42,026 bases of DNA from Acholeplasmataceae bacterium (GTDB lineage: Bacteria; Bacillota_I; Bacilli_A; Acholeplasmatales; Acholeplasmataceae), in NCBI GenBank assembly GCA_030656435.1, contig JAUSOA010000214.1, positions 1 through 42,026 on the forward strand, read 5' to 3'. The notes under the pieces were generated by a model that saw nothing but the letters and a program-made list of their open reading frames with translations, did not search any database and was not told the DNA's origin. Positions 36,016-42,026 of this stretch are shown in pieces. The stretch's first letter is position 1. The number at the start of each line of letters is the position of its first letter. The translations under genes were made by a program, and so were the position numbers.

Positions 36016-36121
36016 AACTACTCACCTCAACAATTGTATTATATAATAATAAGTTCGAAAATACAATTGAAAACGAGTGCTTAAGGATGTAAATTTACCA
36101 AAATTTTTCAAACAAAAAATA

Positions 36122-36135
36122 TGAAAGCGCTTTTA
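36122..36135 (-). promoter_or_regulatory. CcpA-type cre box
   Basis: The plus-strand sequence TGAAAGCGCTTTTA matches 13 of 14 positions of the Bacillus cre consensus TGWAANCGNTNWCA. It lies just downstream of the P1 transcript start, a place where bound CcpA would block transcription. A weaker, cre-like sequence is at 36068-36081. Another LacI-family regulator could bind the same kind of site. Confidence 0.65.
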
Positions 36136-36146
36136 GGGGTAATTAG

Positions 36147-36175
36147 ATTATAGTATTTTAGAATATGTTTGTCAA
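36147..36175 (-). promoter_or_regulatory. Consensus promoter P1 of the importer operon
   Basis: TTGACA (36175-36170), exactly 17 bp, then TATAAT (36152-36147): a perfect match to the vegetative promoter consensus. Transcription should start near 36140, overlapping the cre box region. Confidence 0.88.
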
Positions 36176-36203
36176 TAAAAGAATTATGAATTACGATATT
36201 AAC

Positions 36204-36230
36204 GTAAAAAAAACACCTATAGGTGTTTTA
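36204..36230 (-). terminator. speD-speE terminator
   Basis: The palindrome AAACACCTATAGGTGTTT (36211-36228) forms a stem, and on the minus strand it is followed by a run of Ts. It lies just after the speE stop and upstream of the P1 promoter. Confidence 0.85.
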
Positions 36231-36236
36231 TTTATT

Positions 36237-37082
36237 CTATATTTTGACTAATTTTTCTTTGACGTAATTGGGTAGTCCAAATGACCCCTTGTGAACATCA
36301 CTGTTATAGTACTTTGTTGGGTATCCGAGTTCTTCAATCTTCGACCCTTTGAAATCTTTAATTGGGTCATATTTTTTCGATGCAAATCCGAATAACCAAT
36401 GGCCAGATGGATATGTCGGAATAAATGCTTGGTAAACCTTTGCGATTGGAAAAAGAGAGGTTATTTTTTGGTGTGCTCTCTTCATTTCTTGAGACTCTTT
36501 ATCGAAATAAGGACTCTCGTGTTGATTGATTAAAATACCGTCTTTAGCTAAAATCCGATAGCAATTTTGGTAAAATTCAATGGTGAATAGCCCCTCCCCT
36601 GGGCCAATAGGGTCGGTTGAGTCAACAATAATTAAATCATAGATTTTTTCTGTATTTTTTACGTATAGAAGTCCATCTTCAAATTTCATTGAAACTCTTG
36701 GATCTGTTAATCCAGTGGTTGTGATTTGAAAATGCTTTTGACATGCCCTAACAACACTTTCATCGATTTCAACCATGTCAATCTTCTCTATGGATGGATA
36801 TCTGGTGAGTTCTCTTACCGATCCTCCATCACCGCCACCAATGACTAAAACATTTTGAATACCTGGATTGACTGACATTGGAGTATGGACTATCATTTCA
36901 TGATAAATGAATTCATCCTTTTCGTTTGCCATCATGATTCCATCTAATGTGAAAAAGCGTCCAAGTTCATAGGAATCATACACCTCTAACTGCTGGAATG
37001 GTGTTGTCTCGCTATAGATATGACTTTTAATTCTAACTGAAAAGTTAATATTGGGAGTCCATTTTTCTGTAAACCAGCTCAT
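36237..37082 (-). CDS. speE: Spermidine synthase
   Basis: The enzyme transfers an aminopropyl group from decarboxylated S-adenosylmethionine to putrescine (or another amine). The cofactor-binding GGGDGG is at 82-87, with an acidic loop VEIDESV after it and the active-site block DSTDPIGPGEGLF from 154. The length of 281 residues is typical for the bacterial form. AGGAGG precedes the ATG, 10 bp after speD, so both enzymes of the pathway are made together. Exact amine preference cannot be read from sequence alone. Confidence 0.94.
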   Translation of the reverse strand: MSWFTEKWTPNINFSVRIKSHIYSETTPFQQLEVYDSYELGRFFTLDGIMMANEKDEFIYHEMIVHTPMSVNPGIQNVLVIGGGDGGSVRELTRYPSIEKIDMVEIDESVVRACQKHFQITTTGLTDPRVSMKFEDGLLYVKNTEKIYDLIIVDSTDPIGPGEGLFTIEFYQNCYRILAKDGILINQHESPYFDKESQEMKRAHQKITSLFPIAKVYQAFIPTYPSGHWLFGFASKKYDPIKDFKGSKIEELGYPTKYYNSDVHKGSFGLPNYVKEKLVKI

Positions 37083-37092
37083 ACAATTCCTC

Positions 37093-37896
37093 CTATTTCA
37101 TATGTGGAATATTCATTCCATAAAATATTTCTGCGATTTCTTTATTAATATCTATTTTTATTTTTGCTTTTTCTTCTTCTGCAAGATCACTTTCAGTCAC
37201 ATTGAATATATAGTTATCAAGGATAAATTGATTCAGCATCATTTTTGTATGGAAAATATTAGAGTGATCTAGATTGACATCAATCAGGTTGTATTTTTTA
37301 AGTGTATCCTCATTAATATAATCTTGAATCGAACTAATCGCGTGATCAATGTAGTGTTTATTGCCCTCTAAATCTCTAGTAAATCCTCTAACACGATAAT
37401 CCATAATGATAACATCTGAATCAAAGCTCTGGATTAGATAATCTAATGCTTTAATAGGTGAAATCTTACCGCACGTCGATACATCAATATCTACTCTAAA
37501 TGTAGAAATATTTTGATCTGGGTGTGACTCGGGGTAGGTGTGAACTGTTAAGTGGCTCTTATCTAGATGTCCGACGACACTTTCTTTGCAAGGAACTAAA
37601 CCTTGATTACATGAGGGATCTAAAACACTTTGATCGACCATCTCTTCAGCAATCATAATGGTAACACTTGCCCCTTGGGGATCATAGTCTTGTTTCGCAA
37701 TGTTTAATACATTTGCTCCTATAATTTTTGTAACATCATTTAATATTCTCGTCAATCTTTCAGAATTATACTGATCATCAATATATTCAATATAGGCTTT
37801 TCTTTCTTCTACAGTTCTTGTGTAGCATACATCGTAGATATTGAAGCTCAAAGTTTTCGTTAAATTGTTAAATCCATATAGTTTTATTTTTTCCAT
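37093..37896 (-). CDS. speD: S-adenosylmethionine decarboxylase proenzyme (E. coli SpeD type)
   Basis: This pyruvoyl enzyme makes decarboxylated AdoMet for spermidine synthesis. The autocleavage site is Lys113-Ser114 in HLDKSHLTVHTYPES, where Ser114 becomes the pyruvoyl group. About 267 residues is the size of the E. coli-type enzyme, not the roughly 120-residue form common in Bacillus and archaea. ATG 37896 follows AGGAG at good spacing; a TTG at 37917 lies upstream of this ribosome site and is rejected. speE follows directly. Confidence 0.93.
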   Translation of the reverse strand: MEKIKLYGFNNLTKTLSFNIYDVCYTRTVEERKAYIEYIDDQYNSERLTRILNDVTKIIGANVLNIAKQDYDPQGASVTIMIAEEMVDQSVLDPSCNQGLVPCKESVVGHLDKSHLTVHTYPESHPDQNISTFRVDIDVSTCGKISPIKALDYLIQSFDSDVIIMDYRVRGFTRDLEGNKHYIDHAISSIQDYINEDTLKKYNLIDVNLDHSNIFHTKMMLNQFILDNYIFNVTESDLAEEEKAKIKIDINKEIAEIFYGMNIPHMK

Positions 37897-37920
37897 ATTT
37901 GTTCTCCTGTTTAGCAATAT

Positions 37921-37975
37921 TAAACCCTTGGTTTAGTAACCGTAACTATTTTATCACAATCGCTAAATTTATCAA
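37921..37975 (-). promoter_or_regulatory. speD promoter with a downstream palindrome
   Basis: TTGATA (37975-37970), a 16-bp spacer and TAAAAT (37953-37948) with upstream TG. Between the transcript start and the speD ribosome site lies the inverted repeat TAAACC-CTT-GGTTTA (37921-37935), which could be an operator or a small hairpin. Confidence 0.6.
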
Positions 37976-37983
37976 CCTTTTTC

Positions 37984-38008
37984 TAAAAGAAAAGGCCAAA
38001 CGGCCTTT
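37984..38008 (-). terminator. asnS terminator
   Basis: On the minus strand AAAGGCC pairs perfectly with GGCCTTT around a 4-nt loop, followed by TCTTTT. It lies 3 bp after the asnS stop. Confidence 0.88.
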
Positions 38009-38010
38009 AA

Positions 38011-39402
38011 TTAAAATTCACAGTTCTTTGGCGTTCTTGGGAACGGAATCACATCTCTAATATTTTCTACCCCTGATAGATACATAATCAGTCTTTCAAA
38101 ACCTAAACCAAATCCTGAATGGACACATCCACCATATTTTCTCAAGTCGATGTACCAATCTAGATCATCCCTAGGAACACCCATTTCGTCCATGCGCTTA
38201 ATCAGGTAATCAAGTCTTTCTTCTCTTTGGGACCCTCCGATAAGTTCACCGCTTCCAGGAACGAGTAAATCCATAGCAGCAACTGTTTTTTGATCATCGT
38301 TTACTCTCATATAGAAAGCCTTGATATCCTTTGGCCAGTCTGTAACAAATACAGGGCTTTGGAAGTATCTATCGGTTAAGAACTTTTCATGTTCAGTATT
38401 GATATCTTGCCCGTGTACTGGTTTGTTTTCAAACTTAATACCACTATTTAATAAAATATCAATTGCTTCTTTATGAGTAACTCTTGCGAAAGGAGTTGTT
38501 AAAACCTTGAGCAGACGTTCGGTTAATCCTTTTTCAACGAATTGATCAAAGAAAACCATCTCTTCAGGGAGCTTCTCGAAGACATATTTGATGATATACT
38601 TCACCATATCTTCAGCGATTTCCATGTTTTTATTTAAATCAGCAAAAGCCATTTCAGGCTCAATCATCCAGAACTCTGATGCATGTCTTACTGTATTTGA
38701 GTTTTCTGCTCTAAATGTTGGTCCAAACGTATAAACATTTTTGAAAGCGAGTGCAAATGTTTCTGCCTCGAGTTGTCCGGTTACAGTTAAGTTCGTTCTC
38801 TTACCAAAGAAATCCTTCTTGAAATCTACAGTTTTATCATCATTCATCGGGATTTTTTCTAGTGGGAGTGTGGTAACTCCAAATGTTTGCCCAGCACCCT
38901 CTCCATCGTTACCCGTGATGATTGGTGTATGTGTATAAATAAATCCTTTACTCTGGAAAAATTCATGGACTGCAAAAGCAGCTACACTTCTCATTCTAAA
39001 CACAGCGTGAAACAGGTTGGTTCTCGCTCTTAAATGAGCAACCTCTCTTAAAAATTCTCTTGTATGTCTTTTAGGCTGGATTGGGTAGTCTTCAGGTGAA
39101 TCTCCTAGAAGCTCGATATATGTTGCTTTAATCTCAAAAGGTTGCTTTGCTTCTGGCGTTAGTAATAAAACCCCTTTAACTAAAATTGAACTACCAACTC
39201 TAATTTTTTGAACATCCTTGAAATTTTGAAGCTTAGATTCCTCATAAACCACTTGAATTGTATCGAAAAAAGTTCCATCGTGAAAGTTGATAAAACCGAA
39301 TTCTTTTTGTGCTCTATTGTTACGAACCCAACCGTGTAAAATGAGTTCTTTATTCAATTGGGAATCGGTACTTCTATAAATCTTTTTTACTGTAGTTTCC
39401 AT
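38011..39402 (-). CDS. asnS: Asparaginyl-tRNA synthetase
   Basis: This class II synthetase charges tRNA-Asn. An N-terminal OB-fold anticodon domain (about 15-100) precedes the catalytic core, which carries FRAENSNTVRHASEFWMIEPE (motif 2) and GFGLGFERLIMYLSG (motif 3). The length of 463 residues is typical. The upstream T-box with an AAC specifier codon supports asparagine rather than aspartate specificity. AAAGGAG precedes the ATG. Confidence 0.96.
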   Translation of the reverse strand: METTVKKIYRSTDSQLNKELILHGWVRNNRAQKEFGFINFHDGTFFDTIQVVYEESKLQNFKDVQKIRVGSSILVKGVLLLTPEAKQPFEIKATYIELLGDSPEDYPIQPKRHTREFLREVAHLRARTNLFHAVFRMRSVAAFAVHEFFQSKGFIYTHTPIITGNDGEGAGQTFGVTTLPLEKIPMNDDKTVDFKKDFFGKRTNLTVTGQLEAETFALAFKNVYTFGPTFRAENSNTVRHASEFWMIEPEMAFADLNKNMEIAEDMVKYIIKYVFEKLPEEMVFFDQFVEKGLTERLLKVLTTPFARVTHKEAIDILLNSGIKFENKPVHGQDINTEHEKFLTDRYFQSPVFVTDWPKDIKAFYMRVNDDQKTVAAMDLLVPGSGELIGGSQREERLDYLIKRMDEMGVPRDDLDWYIDLRKYGGCVHSGFGLGFERLIMYLSGVENIRDVIPFPRTPKNCEF

Positions 39403-39448
39403 AAATACTCCTTTAGTATCAATATGATTACAAAGCCAACAAGTCGTT

Positions 39449-39690
39449 TAAAAATAAAACGCCCTCAGAATAATCTAAGGACGTAAAATATACGCGGTAC
39501 CACCTTAGTTCTAGAATTAAATTCTAGCCCTCGAAACTCTTAACGCGAGTGCACGGACAGGTCTACTTTTTAATCATTTCTTCTGTCTCTCCAAGTGTTT
39601 TTCACATTCCTATTTTGATCAGGCTTACACCATCCCTGACTCGCTAACAAAACATCTGAAATGTTACTCTCTCTTCATCGATTTACAACT
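39449..39690 (-). ncRNA. T-box riboswitch, asparagine specific
   Basis: The leader shows all main T-box parts. The Stem I apical motif (GCGAGTCAGGGATGGTG, near 39644) comes first. A specifier loop GTGAAAAACACTTGGAG follows, in which AAC (39599-39597) is the Asn codon. The T-box element AAGGTGGTACCGCG (39506-39493) pairs with the tRNA acceptor end. A terminator hairpin (39484-39459, 11 bp) is followed by TTTTATTTTT. Uncharged tRNA-Asn should stabilise the antiterminator and switch on asnS. Confidence 0.93.
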
Positions 39691-39691
39691 T

Positions 39692-39720
39692 ATTATAACC
39701 TTAATAATAGCATTTGTCAA
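39692..39720 (-). promoter_or_regulatory. Promoter of the T-box-asnS transcript
   Basis: TTGACA (39720-39715), 17 bp, then TATAAT (39697-39692): a perfect consensus promoter. The -35 box contains the TGA stop codon of rmuC. Confidence 0.9.
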
Positions 39721-40877
39721 TTCTCTTCGACTTCATTCACATCTTCAATCTCTTCTAGATTATCGTCTTCGATTGCATCAAATTTTGCATCCGAAATATG
39801 CTTAAATTTCGTACTGATTTTTTTACTAGTGATATCAACATTTTCTGCACTTTTAGCAACACTGTCAATTGATTTTTTGAGCTTATCCCAGCGATCTACA
39901 TACCGTCTAAATTCATCTCCAAGTTTTTTAAGTTCAGTAACAATCACTTGTGCTTGCTCATCACGTTCCATATTTGCAGCAACCATTTGAACCATCGATA
40001 ATGTCGAAAATAGTGTCGTAGGAGATACTATCCATACTCTATTTTTTTGAGCATAATCATTTAAGTCCTCATGATATGCAGCAATTTCAGCAAATATTGC
40101 CTCAGCAGGTATAAACATAAACGCTTGGTCACTTGTTTCACCAAAAACTATATATTTGTTTTTTATATCATCAATATGCTTTTTAACATCTCTTTTAAAG
40201 TCTTTTGTAGCTTGAGCACGGTCTGCATCCCCTAAGCTACGATCCACCATTCGCTTATAGTTATCCAATGGGAATTTAGAGTCGACCGCGACCATTCCCA
40301 TAGGCTCTGGGGCATAGATCACTGCATCAGCGATAGAACTATTTGACAAGGTCTTCTGTTTTCCATAAAGATTAGTCGTTTCACCAAAAACTGCAGAAAG
40401 TAGTTGATACAACTGTACTTCACCAAATATTCCTCTCGTTTTCTTATCGGTAAGTAGAACATTGAGTGATACAACTTCACCTGATAGAGATTCAATCTTC
40501 TTTTGAGCCTCATCAATTCTTCCAAGTCTTTCAATAACATCCGTAAAAGTCTTATTGGTTTTATCGAATCCTGATGTGAGTCTAATTTCAACTTTTTCGT
40601 TGATTTCCTTCATTTGGCGATCGATATGTTGCATCATGTTTTCTTTAAAAGCATTCAAATCTGTTTGACTAGATTTGCTTGAATCTCCAAATAATTTACC
40701 CATTTCGTACTTCAAATCTCCATATTCCTTTTGAAAATAGAGCTTGAGTTCGTTTTGAGCCTTGGTTGCTTCCGTTAAATCAACTTCTTGTATGATAGGT
40801 TTTGATAGTTTTATCCACACAAAAACCACCAATCCAATCACAATAACTAACAATCCGATAATAATATACTCTAACAT
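39717..40877 (-). CDS. rmuC: DNA recombination protein RmuC family
   Basis: RmuC proteins limit DNA inversions and have a nuclease-related fold. This one has 386 residues: an N-terminal membrane anchor (about 3-24), a coiled-coil region (about 35-135) and the RmuC domain (about 150-345, with VAVDSKFPLDNYKRM and FIPAEAIFAEIAAYH). It ends in an acidic tail. GGAGGGG precedes the ATG. The gene ends in TGA, within the -35 box of the next promoter. It lies 12 bp after a membrane-bound hydrolase-like gene, so both are probably one transcript. Confidence 0.92.
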   Translation of the reverse strand: MLEYIIIGLLVIVIGLVVFVWIKLSKPIIQEVDLTEATKAQNELKLYFQKEYGDLKYEMGKLFGDSSKSSQTDLNAFKENMMQHIDRQMKEINEKVEIRLTSGFDKTNKTFTDVIERLGRIDEAQKKIESLSGEVVSLNVLLTDKKTRGIFGEVQLYQLLSAVFGETTNLYGKQKTLSNSSIADAVIYAPEPMGMVAVDSKFPLDNYKRMVDRSLGDADRAQATKDFKRDVKKHIDDIKNKYIVFGETSDQAFMFIPAEAIFAEIAAYHEDLNDYAQKNRVWIVSPTTLFSTLSMVQMVAANMERDEQAQVIVTELKKLGDEFRRYVDRWDKLKKSIDSVAKSAENVDITSKKISTKFKHISDAKFDAIEDDNLEEIEDVNEVEEN

Positions 40878-40889
40878 GAATTCCCCTCC

Positions 40890-41831
40890 TTAAACATCCT
40901 CTAGATAATAAATGTGAACCACTTCATCAATAACCTCAACATAGGTTGTTATGTATGTGTCCTTAGATAGAATTACATCATGAACTGAAGTAATGAATCC
41001 GTCATCGTTTAGTGCTTTCGAATAATTTCTTTGTTTACTTGGTTCTACAAGAACATGTTGATAAGCTCTACTGACCAAATCTGTACATCCGTACTTGTAT
41101 TTCATATCCATAAAGATAAGAAAGTTATATAGATTATGATCCACTTTATCCATACCATAGGCAACTGCGCCATCAATTTGTTCTTGTGTGACGTGCTTAA
41201 CTCTTAATCCTACAAATTTTGTTCGATACATTTGTCCGTAAACTGCAGCATCTGGATGCTCAATATCTCTAAATCTAGGGTTTAACCAATAGTTATAGGA
41301 TGTTTTTACCGTAACGCTATAATCATGAGGTTCATTTCCTCGGTGAAATATGATGTCAAAGATAGACTCATCATCATCGGGAAAACCAACAGCTTCAATA
41401 TATCTATTTTCTCCATTGTTTAATGCAACATGTCCTCCAAAATAATAGGTAATAAAGGTATCAATGATTCCTGCATTGGGAAATGGAGAGTATCTAGTTG
41501 CATTCATATCTCCCTTTTGACCGAGGAATTTACGCGAGCTGTCATAGAATACGCTACGCGTATCTGCAAGCTCATATGATGTTTCACGTGAAACTTTATA
41601 GTATCGTCTTGTTTGATAAACGCCTGGACTATATTGGAATTCTTCCTCATATTCAAACACTGCGCGATCCATAAATTCTTTAATTTCCTTGTCCATTCTT
41701 TGGTTTTCTGACACAGCTACACCAAATGAATAAATAATCGCTGAAAGTATAACGATTAATATTACTTTTAAGATTGATTTGATTTTTATTTTATGGATTG
41801 GTTTCACTAAGAATACGTACAAGACATTCAC
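40890..41831 (-). CDS. Membrane-anchored YiiX/NlpC-P60-like cysteine hydrolase (putative)
   Basis: A membrane segment (about 19-39) anchors a domain of about 270 residues that should face outwards. It shows the circularly permuted papain-like pattern of the YiiX family: GGHVAL with His134, then YIEAVG (Glu146), and far downstream YGCTDLVSRAY with Cys249 as likely nucleophile. Such proteins hydrolyse amide or ester bonds in peptides, cell wall or lipids. The start is a GTG at 41831 with only a weak ribosome site, so the true start may be a few codons later. An extended -10 (TGTTATAAT, TATAAT at 41854-41849) lies upstream. Confidence 0.65.
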   Translation of the reverse strand: MNVLYVFLVKPIHKIKIKSILKVILIVILSAIIYSFGVAVSENQRMDKEIKEFMDRAVFEYEEEFQYSPGVYQTRRYYKVSRETSYELADTRSVFYDSSRKFLGQKGDMNATRYSPFPNAGIIDTFITYYFGGHVALNNGENRYIEAVGFPDDDESIFDIIFHRGNEPHDYSVTVKTSYNYWLNPRFRDIEHPDAAVYGQMYRTKFVGLRVKHVTQEQIDGAVAYGMDKVDHNLYNFLIFMDMKYKYGCTDLVSRAYQHVLVEPSKQRNYSKALNDDGFITSVHDVILSKDTYITTYVEVIDEVVHIYYLEDV

Positions 41832-41894
41832 CCACTCTTTTCGAATCCATTATAACATTGAATAAAATAATATTGAATTTTTGTGAGAACAAAA

Positions 41895-41935
41895 GTGAAT
41901 AAATTCACTCGGGGCGATTAAATCGCCTTTTTCTT
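41895..41935 (+). terminator. Two adjacent hairpins with a T run, plus strand
   Basis: GTGAATAAATTCAC (41895-41908) and GGCGATTAAATCGCC (41914-41928) are both near-perfect palindromes. The second is followed by TTTTTCTTTTTC on the plus strand. No plus-strand gene ends here; it lies between divergent genes, so it may end a small RNA or be an attenuator for the right-edge gene. Confidence 0.45.
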
Positions 41936-41962
41936 TTTCTTCAAATCTTATATAATTAAACT

Positions 41963-42026
41963 ATGAATCCTATTTTGGTTAAATATAAGTATCAAGATCT
42001 CTTATCTATTGCAGCTATTCAAGGAA
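41963..42026 (+). CDS. Start of an unidentified gene (partial)
   Basis: ATG at 41963 opens a frame that runs off the right edge with 21 complete codons (MNPILVKYKYQDLLSIAAIQ...). A TATAAT at 41951-41956 lies just upstream and no ribosome site is seen, so the transcript may begin at or near the ATG (leaderless). The fragment is too short for any family call. Confidence 0.55.
   Translation, partial: MNPILVKYKYQDLLSIAAIQG

Larger units (their letters stand above)
35863..36203 (-). other. Long leader region of the importer operon (about 280 nt transcribed)
   Basis: This gap between speE and the ABC ATPase gene holds, in transcript order: a consensus promoter (P1), a cre-like site, an AAGCACTC element (36082-36075), a 10-bp inverted repeat CAATTGTATT/AATACAATTG (36069-36060 and 36040-36031), a second possible promoter P2 (TTGTAT 36066-36061, 17 bp, TATAAT 36043-36038), a 30-codon ORF, a weak hairpin AAACGA/TCGTTT (35975-35958), a terminator-like hairpin, and the ATPase ribosome site AAGGAG. 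Confidence 0.75.

Noticed and set aside
37897..37917. TTG start for speD, seven codons upstream
   Set aside because: It lies before the AGGAG ribosome site that fits ATG 37896.
39661..39990. 109-codon plus-strand frame, Ser-rich
   Set aside because: It spans the asnS promoter and the acidic end of rmuC in antisense, with no ribosome site.

Overview
The window looks like chromosome from a low-GC bacterium on the Bacillota/Mycoplasmatota branch. My best guess is an Acholeplasma- or Izemoplasma-like lineage, but this rests on gene content and style rather than a phylogeny. Reasons: AT-rich coding, dense same-strand operons, strong GGAGG ribosome sites, many TATAAT boxes (often with an upstream TG), Gram-positive gene orders (tilS-hpt-ftsH, dnaX-ybaB-recR, rpoE-pyrG-fba), a T-box ahead of asnS and several lipoproteins. 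TGA acts as a stop (ends of dnaX, ftsH and rmuC), so code 11 applies, not the Mycoplasma/Spiroplasma code.

Layout: (1) 1-5900: a partial maf gene on the minus strand diverges from tilS-hpt-ftsH-rqcP, then lysS. (2) 5900-12330: accessory genes, namely a lipoprotein divergent from a fused MacB/FtsX-type ABC transporter, an aldehyde dehydrogenase divergent from an NAD-dependent epimerase-like protein, and an acidic unknown protein. (3) 12340-19181: minus-strand housekeeping genes fba, pyrG (with a CTP-type attenuator), a YgjV-GNAT membrane protein, rpoE, a small membrane protein, recR, ybaB and dnaX. (4) 19288-23942: minus-strand operon of two tandem DHH phosphoesterases, a TtcA-like protein, MgtC and mnmE. 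(5) 24007-36180: minus-strand surface and uptake region. A CcpA-box-controlled operon encodes a sugar-type ABC importer (ATPase, two permeases, Ig-bearing binding lipoprotein) and a 1229-residue Ig/OB-like lipoprotein. A second unit encodes a PASTA-LTD-nuclease lipoprotein and a membrane protein. (6) 36237-41831: speE, speD, T-box-asnS, rmuC and a membrane-anchored YiiX-like cysteine hydrolase, all minus strand. A new plus-strand gene starts at the right edge.

The two most interesting things are linked. First, the roughly 280-nt leader of the ABC operon holds a 30-codon ORF with a very good ribosome site. Its stop codon lies in the loop of a terminator-like hairpin, and an upstream sequence is perfectly complementary to part of that hairpin. 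This looks like an undescribed translation-dependent attenuator. Second, the operon and the adjacent nuclease unit together could form a surface system that binds, cuts and imports a polymer, possibly extracellular DNA. That function is inference only.

No tRNA, rRNA, insertion sequence, prophage or CRISPR array was seen.
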